Assembly: GCF_964340395.1 (NCBI RefSeq)
Contig: NC_135549.1
Span: 22,875,342-22,939,341 of the forward strand
Length of the DNA: 64,000 nucleotides
DNA from: Glandiceps talaboti
Lineage: Eukaryota > Hemichordata > Enteropneusta > Spengelidae
Direction of reading: 5' to 3'
Numbering within the stretch: the first letter of the stretch is position 1; every line of letters starts with the position of its first letter. A program made the translations under genes and the position numbers. Shown piece after piece: positions 46,831 through 56,843 of the stretch. The notes under the pieces are model-generated. The model was not told the DNA's origin. It worked only from the letters and a program-made list of their open reading frames with translations, and did not search any database.

Positions 46831-47144
46831 GTGGTCGTTTTCTGCAATCTCCCTCCACCATATATAGTCAAATGGCTTTCTTTATCATCACGTTCCATTC
46901 TCACTACCATCAGCGGTGTAGTTTTATGTGATTGGAGCATTGATATAAACATGATGACGTTATCGAGCACTCACGCTACTTACTCTGAGTTTGTAGTAAA
47001 CTGACAAAGTAACCAATTACAAGTCAACCATCTGTTTGTGATATGTTCACCCTTTCCCCAGCAGGAGATTTAGCTGGATTTTTTTGAGTAGAATTTGTCC
47101 ATTTGACTATAATACTCGGAGATAGAGATAGTAGAAAACAACCA
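46831..47144 (-). mobile_element. MITE family E copy 2
   Basis: A 314-bp element with ends GTGGTCGTTTTCTGCAATCT and, complemented from the right, GTGGTTGTTTTCTACTATCT. The core has GATTGGAGCATTGATATAAA, GATGACGTTATCG, AGTAACCAATTACAA and CCCAGCAGGAGATTTAGCT. It is complementary in orientation to copy 1 at 16618-16940. Non-coding. Confidence 0.85.
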
Positions 47145-47289
47145 CAGGTATAGTTACTAGACTGTGTTTTCAGAATACTCTGTTGATGTATCTTCCATCT
47201 ACTTGTATAGTATTCCATATGCTCCAAAAAATTAGTTACATCCCTGATGTAAATTAGACATTATTCTCCAATAATTTTCTGTCAACCTG

Positions 47290-47590
47290 GGAAAATTAGA
47301 CTGACCTAAGGGGCCTTGTAAGTCGATAGACCAGTAGTGACAATACCCCTTAGGTCACAAGTTTTGTTACGGCTGAATGAGGAAAAAGTGTTCGGGAATT
47401 ACATATTTATATTTATACCTAGGGCTAAAACATAATTCATGAAACATTGGGGAAAATAATGGCAGTTTGGAATGTTTTGACTTGTATTTCGATCACCACA
47501 GAATCATGACATAGAAGCCAGTTGTTGTGAATTTAGAATGACCTGGAAAATGAAAATGCATAATTTTTTGTTGGAATGTGTTGAGCCTGG
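47290..47590. repeat. GTGACCTAAGG hairpin family, copy 2
   Basis: ACTGACCTAAGGGGCCTTGT followed by TAGTGACAATACCCCTTAGG forms a stem. About 90 bp later comes the shared tail (GGGGAAAATAATGGCAGTTT, TTGACTTGTATTTCG, CACCACAGAA). It aligns with 49100-49375 and, for the tail only, 33254-33382. Confidence 0.7.
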
Positions 47591-49099
47591 CTTTTGTGTG
47601 GGATAATGGAGGTTTTCTGTATGCTGTAAAGTGTCACATAATTAACACACACACACACACGTTACCTCCAGCTACATCACAACTAATTTACAAATATGAA
47701 ATAAATCTAGTGTGCTGTTTGCTGTCCTTCCAGCTAAAACATAAATTGATTTTCAAGTATCAACAAAAAAAAAGACTTGGTGAGTCTTAAAGTGCTTGTC
47801 AGCCCCCCAGCTAAAAGTGACAACAAATTATCAAATGTAGTCGAATGACCTACACTGTGAGTTTTATTGCCTGTGTAGCTCAACAATAGATTAATTCTAA
47901 AATAATCAACATCAAGAAATCTGTGAGTATTGAAGTATATTGTATGTTAAAAACACCAAATTAATTTCATTCATTAACAAAGAGTTAATGGTCGTCGAAC
48001 TTGAGTGTTTCAGTTGTAACTAGTTTGTACACTTGAATAGATATAGCCTTTGGGTATAACAGCACTCACAGAATTGCGTACATGGATTTTATGGGTATCT
48101 AAATGTTGTACGGTCACAAATTTTGAAAACATCAGTGAAATGCCAAAGGTGACTTAATTAGATGACTGCTGTGATCATGGAAAACCTCTCCAAGGAAATG
48201 TAGGCTTCGTTTTCAATGAACTAGTGTTGAAATAAGAGTACTGTATTAGATAGATTTCATCTCATGTTAACAGAAGTATTGTCAAGCAGTGGTATGCCGA
48301 TTTCATCCCCGACTCCCTGTATTACAAGGTAAATAGTTCAGTGAGAAAGAAATAAAATGTGGAAAAAACAGAATCTTGTGTCTATATGATTGTGATCTGG
48401 TAGTTGTCTTGACTATTGAACTGTTGTAATAATGAACGATAAGTTTGTTGTGATTCAGTCCTAGTTAGTTTCATCAATACCCTGATGTTACCACTAGAGG
48501 GCGATATTTATTGGAAAAGTCTATTCAAGAAAAAACTTGGTATAAGAGTTACTTTGTGAAATGATATGGTGATATATACTACCAGTATGTTTGATTAATT
48601 TGTGATTATTTTTGTAACAGGGTCATGTATTCTACTTGTGCAAGGAATGTCCAAACAATTCTGAAGAATTCATTTGACTTCCATTAGTTCATCAAAAAGG
48701 AAGTGACCTAATTTTTTGTCATTGACTTGAAGGTCAAAGGTTAATATTTACAGGAAGCTAACTGATGTATGGTATTTATGACTTGGATCAGTTGATTTCA
48801 TGTTTACATATTTGATGCTTCCAATTATACTGCAATAAATAAATCACCTGTCTGTCACGATTGATGGATGTTTTCCTTGATCTTCAAAAAGTGGGAAAGG
48901 GACAATAAAAATATGTTATTTGTATCAAGTTGAATATAAAAATGAACAACTGTACTGCTGTGATGAAATCATACTAATATTAACTAGGTGTGCTGTGGCA
49001 CTGGCAGACATTTTGAATATTAATTAAGCTATATTCTATGGTAATTGTTGATATACGGTATAATGAGATATTATTCCCCAATTTGTTGCTTCGTTCAAT
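47591..49099. other. Non-coding; CTCF-like site
   Basis: A short CA array at 47645-47660 and the best CTCF-like match in the window, CCACTAGAGGGCGA at 48491-48504. No exon recognised. Confidence 0.5.
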
Positions 49100-49375
49100 G
49101 ATGGAAAATACGAGTGACCTAAGGGGGCCTTGTCACTACGAGTTGCTAGATGAGTAGTGACAAACCCTTAGGTCACAAGTATTTCTGGCTAAATGAAGTG
49201 AATATTGGGGAATAATACAATTATACCTTCTCAAGTATAATTTATGAAAAATCTGGAAAATTAATTGCAATTTGGCACATTTCGACTTGTATTTTGAGTA
49301 CCACAAAACCAGTGACATAGACATGGGTTGTCGTGACGTAGAACGCCCAGGGTATATAATCCATATTTTCTGTTC
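49100..49375. repeat. GTGACCTAAGG hairpin family, copy 3
   Basis: GTGACCTAAGGGGGCCTTGT, CACTAC, then after a short loop GTAGTGACAAACCCTTAGGT, CAC form a stem of about 25 bp (49113-49178). The tail continues through TTGACTTGTATTTTG-like sequence to GTCGTGACGTAGAACGCCCA, almost the same as at 33.3 kb. Non-coding. Confidence 0.75.
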
Positions 49376-51499
49376 AAAGACAATAATTTGACTTGACTAT
49401 GGTATAATACATCACATCTGTGGTTCTTTTCTTGCATACATGTGTAAATAGGACATATGGGAAAGTATGTCAATTAAGAAGCAAATTATGCAGAAAACTT
49501 TGTCAGTCGCTTCATTGACCACGTATTAAGCATGTACTGTGAGTAATCATCTTGACATTGACTTTGAAGGGACATGGCGGAGAAAACTTCATAAACGTAA
49601 TTTTGAAAAAATATTTGATGACATTGAGAAGGGAAGAAGGCCAAGTTAAATAACATTAATGGTGAATCTATCGTAATCAGTGATGTGGAAAACTGAAAAC
49701 TGACCAAATCACTCACAATAACCTCATTAACATTATTTGAATAATTTTTCTATGACATTGATGATGGTTATAGAGATAGGTCAAAACCACTAATTGCTGC
49801 ATGTCTGGTCTGGTTCGTTAATCAGCATTTTGAAAATGTCTTTATTACATTGACAACGGTTAAGGGAGATGATGAATTCCCCCCCGAATCCCGAATCCCG
49901 AATGTTGCATGGCTTAATAACGGCTAAGTGCAATCAGCAGATTCAATACTCATCATGAATCACTGTGGAATGAGTATACATTGTTGGCCTCACTTTGTAT
50001 AACGGTATAATAGCACTAATGAGATATATACCTACCTACCTACCTACATACTCATAGCTAGGTCATCGTTTACATGTATTGTATGGCCATGTGTAAAATT
50101 TACATCATTTAATCTGGTATAAAGAGCCAGTATTGATCCCAGTCTAGGGTTTCCATACATAATTTAGTTTCGCTTTTGTATTAAGGTCAGATTGCTTTCC
50201 ACAAAGCATCAACCTTTGGATTATAAAGTGGTGTAAATTGAGGTGAGTTGAACTTGCAGAGTTAGTTGTAACAGTACAATGGTAATAACAAGGCTTTGGA
50301 GGTTTTAGTAGGGCTTTAGAACACTTGCACAGATGAAAACACAACATTCTTATACTCTGGCTTCTCCATATGTGTGTATGGAATCACTTAATATAAAGTG
50401 CAGACATTTGACTATGCTGTATGTAGTAGCAGTGTCAGAACATGTATACATTCTCAGAGATGTCGATAGTTCAGATAGCAGAAGTTGGTAGTTACCATTG
50501 ACAGGTCGATATGTACATGTGTTGTATAAGGTTGATAGTACTTTTTGAGAATTAGAGTGAATTTGTAATCTCAATTGACAGGTATAGTGTGACAAGAGAG
50601 AGTGTGTATTTAACCTCAGTTACATGTACTTCAACATTGAAAGCTAGTGTTGATCCAAGTGTATGTACAGTTTATCAATAATTGCATGATCTCCAAAGAA
50701 TCGGGGCTAAATAAATTTCATATTGTATCAGACCCCCTTTATTCCATGGAAACAGTGTTACTTTTCTGTAGCAATGCTTAATCAGTGTGATGGGAATAAT
50801 AAGGTAAAGGATATGATATCATTATCAGATATCCATGATAAAGATCAGATATTGACAAATGTTTAGTTATCCTATAGTAATATTGATAACCCAGGATATT
50901 TTATTTTGTATCTACGCTGAAGATATAATATAGTTATGGGTAAGGGGGGGGGGGGGGGGGGTGATCTTTGCTCCACACTGTATATTTTATAGGAGTGCTC
51001 ACCAATGACTATACAGTTTGTACCCGCAATCGTAAAGAAATTATTTTGAATCACTGAAATAGTTCCCACCTTATCCTCAAGATTTGGAAGAAAGGAAAGA
51101 TGAAACTCAACTTCATTCGTTTGTTCATTTATTGAGTTGTTCACTCATTCATCCCTCCCTGTAATATTTGTTTATTAAATTTCTGTGCAATTTCTTTATG
51201 GAGAGGAATTACTTCTAACATACTATATTATACTTTTTTTATAGCATGTGTGTCCTGTGACACTAGCAAAGAGTATGTCTAAACTGGCATGTACCGGATG
51301 TATAGTACAGGTGAAAGAATAACTGCTATTTTTGGTAGCAGTGTTCAGCAAGCTGTGACATAACATGGCTAAAAATGTCATTATTGTTGTCTAACTACAT
51401 GTCAGTGCAGGTTCTCAATACTTGGATATATTATCATTCAGATCTGGAAAACTGGAACATTAAGTCTGTAATCAGTGATAATACAGTCTTCAAGTCACA
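49376..51499. other. Non-coding with short low-complexity tracts
   Basis: CGAATCC triplication at 49882-49903, CTAC repeats at 50030-50047 and a run of about 18 G at 50944-50961. Open frames of 60-90 codons on the minus strand are not supported by motifs or splice signals. Confidence 0.5.
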
Positions 51500-52075
51500 G
51501 TCATGGAGATGGCAATTTTCACAGATTCTGTATTTCCAGACTATGGGTAGTCTCAGGGATGACATTTTTCACAGATTCTGTTCTTGTGGACTATGGGTAG
51601 TCTCAGGAGATGGCAATTTTCACAGATTCTGTATTTCCAGACTATGGGTAGTCTCGGGGATGACATTTTTCACAGATTCTGTTCTTGTGGACTATGTATG
51701 GGTAGTCTCAGGAGATGGCAATTTTCACAGATTCTGTATTTCCAGACTATGGGTAGTCTCAAGGGTGGCATTTTTCACAGATTCTATACTTTCAAACCAT
51801 GGTAGTCATGGGAGATGGCAATTTCCACAGATTCTGTTCTTCCAGGCTATGGGTAGTCTCAGGAGATGGCAATTTCCACAGACTGTACTTCTAGACTATG
51901 GTCTCAGGGGATGGAATTTTTCTTAGATTCTGTACTTCCAAACTATGGTAGTCTGGGGGGGAAATGGCAATTTTCACCAGATTCTATTCTTCTAGAGACT
52001 ATGGTAAGCTCACATGAGAGATGACAATTTCATAGATTCTATACTTCAAGACTCTGATGGGCATCCAGGAGGTGG
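51500..52075. repeat. About 51-57-bp tandem repeat, 10-11 units
   Basis: Units alternate between two types. One has GATGGCAATTTTCACAGATT, CTGTATTTCCAGACTATGG. The other has GATGACATTTTTCACAGATT, CTGTTCTTGTGGACTATGG. Both end GTAGTCTCAGG. Units degrade rightwards. The 183-codon plus frame here results from a repeat free of stops and is not a gene. Confidence 0.95.
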
Positions 52076-52434
52076 CATTTTAACGTTAACATTTATCAAG
52101 AATAACGTGTGAATAACCTCTCTTACTTTGTATTCTATGGAATAAAAGGTTGAAAGTGATTATGAAAACAAATTGGACTCCAGAGGATGGCTAAAACAGA
52201 TTATGTGTGAAATAGAGTAATCCCAAATGAAAACTTAAAGTCGTACAAGAGAAATTAAAACACCTTTCTAGTGTGCATTTGATAGGAGTACTTGCGTCAG
52301 CATGTTAACCATTCTCTGGCTTCTAATACAGTGCTCAAATTTAACTTTCAGGCTAGGTAGTCAAATTTCTCCCAAGTTTCACCTACAATTTTCCATTGGT
52401 CTAACAGAGTACCACATTATAAATTTGGTCATCT
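52076..52434. other. Non-coding
   Basis: Unique sequence. Nothing recognised. Confidence 0.4.
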
Positions 52435-52545
52435 AGATACAATGTTTGGTAGTCTATATGCCCTAGACTACTACTAATTTGGTAGTCTAGATACAATGTT
52501 TGGTAGTCTATATGCCCTAGACTACTACTAATTTCAAGCCCTGTA
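52435..52545. repeat. 53-bp tandem duplication with internal inverted repeats
   Basis: Two near-identical units contain TTTGGTAGTCTATATGCCCT, AGACTACTACTAATTT. Within each unit GGTAGTCTA and TAGACTACT are inverted copies, so each can fold back. Confidence 0.9.
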
Positions 52546-53174
52546 ATATTGCCAACAAGTCATAAACAATATACCTGAATTGGGCATGCATCAAATGAAT
52601 TGCAAAGTTTGTGATACACTTGCCATACACTTTGGTGAAGGATCGACGAGTTTTAGACCTCATCTGGTAAAACATGAGAAAATATTTCTATTAAGTTAAT
52701 ACTACAGTTACTTCGATACTACCAGGTAAATCTCATGGCATGGTAGCTGTGTAGATTTGTAAAATACAGACTTCATTATGTACTATTAACTTCATAGAGT
52801 GGCACAAGCCGAGTTTAGAGTGTTTTTTTATACTCAAGTGAAAATACTTTAAAACTTTAAACCATAGGTTAATGATATAATGCCTATGTCTTCTGGTATT
52901 TTTTAGCACTGTTGCTAGGTTACGTTGACAAATTAGCATACTTGATGATACAGCTGTCCAGGATGTAAACAATACACATATTTCGATATCTTTGAAATCC
53001 CACACAGTTTTGTATACCTGACTCACTATTAAAGACAAGGCTGGGTTTTATGCTATTATTGCTAGCTGTACTTCTTGTTGCGATGGGTCACTTTCACCAA
53101 CCCCTGCATCTTGTAACCTGAATCTGAAATAACATTTCTGATGCAATGCTGAAAGGAGTGTGTTTATTGAAGTG
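52546..53174. other. Non-coding
   Basis: Unique AT-rich sequence. The 101-codon minus frame at 52733-53038 has no recognisable motif or splice context. Confidence 0.45.
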
Positions 53175-53282
53175 ATCTGGAGCTCCTAGTGTTGGTTGTT
53201 TCCCAGAATTCCTAGCTCCTAGTGTTGGTTGTTTCCCAGAATTCCTAGCTCCTAGTGTTGGTTGTTTCCCAGAATTCCTTGT
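53175..53282. repeat. 33-bp tandem repeat, 3 units
   Basis: Three nearly perfect units of AGCTCCTAGTGTTGGTTGTT, TCCCAGAATTCCT. The near identity of the units suggests a recent expansion. Confidence 0.97.
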
Positions 53283-54654
53283 CCGAGTATACAGAAGACC
53301 TCTTCTAAGTCAGATACCAGATTTGCCAACTGCTGTATTTTAGAAAAGTTGTGCAATGCAGAATTGGCGAAAGTGAAAGTGACTTTTCTGGGTCCCTATT
53401 CAAACATAAAATAAAGTACCTGTATATTTTTAAATCAGTCTGACTGGTGTTCCCTTTAGACTTACACTTACAGTACTGCATGTTGTAGTAGCCATATTTG
53501 ATTTCTAATTGGTTAATTGTCTTTGATCATGCAAGCAGTGCAATATGGCACTTCAACCAATCAAAATCCAGTGATTGCCAATGTATGTTTTTATATCACT
53601 CTATATGACTACTATATATAGTGTAAGTAATAAAACATTGGTTTGTTTTTTTTTACTCTGCCACTATAGTCTACGTAATGAGAATGTAGGTTTATAGTTC
53701 AGCATTTCCAATATTACTGTACAAGTAAAATCAAATAATGGGATCGTAGCATATTGCCATGTTTTACATTTCATCAAAATGTTACGATTACAGACATTTA
53801 GCTCTTTTCAAATCATGTACTCATAAAATAAATATCTTAGTTTAAAAAGTGCTCTCCCCAGGCCATTATACAGTAATGGCTTCTAGCCGACTACATTATT
53901 TCTGTGGATCTCCCTTGGCTCTTGTAGAATAGTAGGTTCTATATACCCTGTGATTTCTTGACAAACAGTTAACACTACTTACTTATACATGACAATTACA
54001 GTCTGTTGCCATGTGCACCGTCGTGTGACTGCTTTCGGCTCTACAGGGGATGAAGTCAGATTTAGTTATGTGTATCCGTAATAACAATCAATTGAATGTC
54101 TCCTCTGTAGCGTAATTCTAGGTACATTTTGAAAGCTGTATATTTTTGAAGAGGGAAAGTACATTTTTTTATTCGTATGCATGGAGATATCTACAATCGC
54201 GTGTCGTCTTTCTTGCAGTGTACTAAAAGATCACTGACTAGTAGAGAGCTGAAAGGGATCAGTATATATATATATAATATAGATGTTGATCTGTGTATGG
54301 TATCAAATTGTTATCAAGTATGGATTCAACTTAAATAGGATAGTGTATGCCATTCCACCTGTCTACCAGGACAACTGATGTGATACTTGTATCATGGGGA
54401 AAACACTATACTGGGTGTGTTACTATACTTGTATAGAAAACACTAAGGGTTACTAGGTGCACCCAATTCTACTTTGAATTACTACATGCCAGCAATTGTA
54501 ATCGCTGTAAAAAAAGAAATAAAAACAGATAATCGTCTTGATATATTATTGCCTAGTAGTACGATAAATGCTTACAGTTCTGGTAGATATCATATCACAT
54601 CATGTTACAATATTTTCTGTAATTTTTTTTTTCTACCTCAAACATATACTAAAA
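53283..54654. other. Non-coding, one strong isolated acceptor
   Basis: A polypyrimidine acceptor, GTCGTCTTTCTTGCAG, ends at about 54219 and is followed by an open segment (CTKRSLTSRELKGIS), but there is no donor or matching partner. A TA-repeat lies at 54264-54280. Otherwise unique. Confidence 0.4.
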
Positions 54655-54860
54655 ACAGTGCAATTATTCTGAATAGCTTAATGACCTTTTTACCAATCAT
54701 TGATGGTACTGTGTACACTGACTTGATGTCCATGTGTAAACCGTTCAATCATTCTTGTTAACTGAATTACCTGTCTACTAATCATTGTTGGTAATGTGCT
54801 ACTAATCATTATTGGTAATGTGCATGCTGACTTGATGTCCATGTGTAAACAGTTTGGATT
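54655..54860. repeat. About 50-bp repeat, 2-3 diverged units
   Basis: Units contain AATCATTG.TGGTA.TGTG, ACTGACTTGATGTCCATGTG, TAAAC. Single related segments occur at 18295-18315 and 23575-23615, so it is also dispersed. Confidence 0.75.
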
Positions 54861-55984
54861 CAGGTACAGACCAGATTATTTATTTGTCAACAATTTATAA
54901 ATGTATTGGATGTCGATAGAGGTTGATGTACTCAATCAATCATACATGCGTCAGTGAGTGCAACAATATAAATAATCAAAAATAACAAAAAATTATGGAA
55001 AATATCATTCCATTTATCTATTGCTACTCGGCTTTCAAATGGATCAGTTCTCATTCTATTTTATATTTGTATGACTGGTTCAGTTGATATGCAGTCATGA
55101 TAATTGGTAAAACCAAGTAAGAATAGCGTTACATTTAGAAATAACATAATTGTTTTCTGTGTATCCATGGTAATGAGTGAAAAGAAACCCAATACTACAG
55201 AAATTTTCACTAATAATGTCGTAAATATTACAGTCTAGGAAAGTAGCCAGAGGTAAAATGATATTTGTCTCACTTCTCATTTTCTGTAGTTATCCAGTCA
55301 ACTGATACAGACGGAAAATGAATTTCAAATACCAATTGAATCACTCAATTTGATTGTCATAGACATTTGCTTATGTTATGAATTAATAGAAAGTCAAATA
55401 ATATTAAGATAAATTTATGCATATTGAGTATTCAGTATATTTGTAGGGAATGGGGAAGGACTGTATTTGGGGGGCACTGTCTGGAAAAATGTACAGGATT
55501 TGTTGAAAGAATGTTCGGAATTGATAGCAAACAAAAATGGTTTTACTTATAGTTCAAAGACTTAGTGTTGAATAACCCCCTGTAACCATTTATCATAATT
55601 GATGGAAAAGTAGATGAATCATACCCTGTAATAGTAGATACATGACTATCATTATGTTATTAACAACATTATAAGCATATGATCTGTACTTTTGAAGGGA
55701 AAAAAAACGGATCAAATTTCTTAGAAATTGGCCAGTTAATGGTAGTAAACACAAAGTGGTGTAACCTCTCAACTTAGCATACGGCTCTGAATTATTACTA
55801 CAGATGACCCCAAGCTGTGGGGGTCAATCATGTATCTGGTTTGTGTTGACAGCAACATGGCACACACATCTCTCATCAGAGGCAAGCTACTGTTTTCTGC
55901 AAAGTGTCACTTTTGATCAAATACTTATTTTGTACCTGTGATTGGATTTGTAAGGCTCTCGTCTGGCTCGTTTGTCTGACACCC
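54861..55984. other. Non-coding, no feature recognised
   Basis: Unique AT-rich sequence. Nothing recognised. Confidence 0.5.
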
Positions 55985-56050
55985 CGACGTGTCTATTTAT
56001 AGCGCTTTCCTGTAAACAAGCCTGGGTTGAATACGCTACTGAGACACAAG
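55985..56050 (+). promoter_or_regulatory. Candidate TATA promoter and short first exon
   Basis: GACGTG is followed by a TATA-like TATTTATAG at 55994-56002. About 48 bp further is CACAAG|GTAAGG (donor at 56051), giving a possible non-coding first exon of about 20-25 nt. The local CpG content exceeds the flanks. It could be an alternative host promoter. It lies 720 bp before the ISL2EU element and is not part of it. Inference only. Confidence 0.3.
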
Positions 56051-56464
56051 GTAAGGCAGTCATCAATTTTAATGTTCATCATTTAGTAGATTATGTTGGT
56101 TTTTAGGAACACTATGCGTGCTGGTGGTGTGTCGGGGAGGGAATTTAAACAAAGTAAAAAATGGACACAATGTGTGTGTGTGTGTAGTTGAGTGTTGCGT
56201 CAGACACTGTAGCTTTTTAAACATTGTTCATTATTTTTCAAAGCATCCATCAGACGGTATATATAGTGTGTTATCGGGATGACCTAAATTGATTGATATT
56301 CAAATCTATGATTGTCTATCACTACTTTATACTGTTATCTACATGACTTTAAAGTTAAAATGAGTCTATGATTAATGATGTAGCAAGTGTGATGTCGGTC
56401 AGGATTCATTAAGAATATTACAGTGATACTATTTAGTAACAGAATTCAGGTGAAGATTTATTGA
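56051..56464. other. Non-coding
   Basis: Unique sequence with a short GT array at 56172-56186. Nothing else recognised. Confidence 0.4.
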
Positions 56465-56771
56465 TTTCAGATGACTGTGTGCAAATATGATGTACATGTG
56501 AAGTATTGTAAATTGTGTGATTTGAAGTGTGTGGAAATATGATGTATGTGAAGTATTGTAAATTGTGTGGTTTGAACTGTGTGGAAATATGATAAATGTG
56601 AAACATTGTAAATTGTGTGATTTGAGGTGTATGGAAATATGGTGTATGTGAAGTATTGTAAATTGTGTGGTTTGAACTGTGTGGAAATGTGTATGTGAAA
56701 TGTAGTATTGTAAATTGTGTGGTGTGAAGTGTAGAAATATGGTGTTTGAACTGTGTGAAAATATGGTGTAT
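56465..56771. repeat. 50-bp minisatellite, left part
   Basis: About six units of TGTGAAGTATTGTAAATTGT, GTGGTTTGAACTGTGTGGAA, ATATGGTGTA. The array resumes at 62781 after the transposon and is one array split by the insertion. The final AT (56770-56771) is one copy of the target duplication. The 108-codon minus frame here is a repeat translation. Confidence 0.95.
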
Positions 56772-56843
56772 AGATGATATGCACGTACGTCATCCGTTAC
56801 CTAGCAACCCAGGCGGCGCCATATTGAGTGGCAAGAACGAACA
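56772..56843 (+). promoter_or_regulatory. Left terminal inverted repeat and gene leader
   Basis: The first 72 bp hold the left end and the whole 5' leader of the nuclease gene. They include a half-CRE (TACGTCA) and, on the opposite strand, CAATATGGCGCC, a YY1-like core, just before the coding start. With so little room the promoter must lie in the terminal repeat or outside the element. Confidence 0.7.

Noticed and set aside
48621-48678. Exon joining MAENGTQ to GHVFYLCKECPNNSEEFI and a stop
   Set aside because: The acceptor and frame fit, but the product would be 25 residues with no known family; chance is likely.
51254-51326. 22-codon exon HVCPVTLAKSMSKLACTGCIVQ between AG and GTGAAAG
   Set aside because: Phase fits the 42832 exon, but short AG..GT open segments are common in 8 kb of sequence and nothing was recognised.
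51375-51926. 183-codon plus-strand frame
   Set aside because: Repeat-encoded across the 51-57-bp tandem array; no start context, and unit decay ends the frame.
54220-54280. ATXN7 SCA7-domain exon after the strong acceptor at 54219
   Set aside because: The translated CTKRSLTSRELK is not collinear with the SCA7 motif and no donor follows before a TA repeat.
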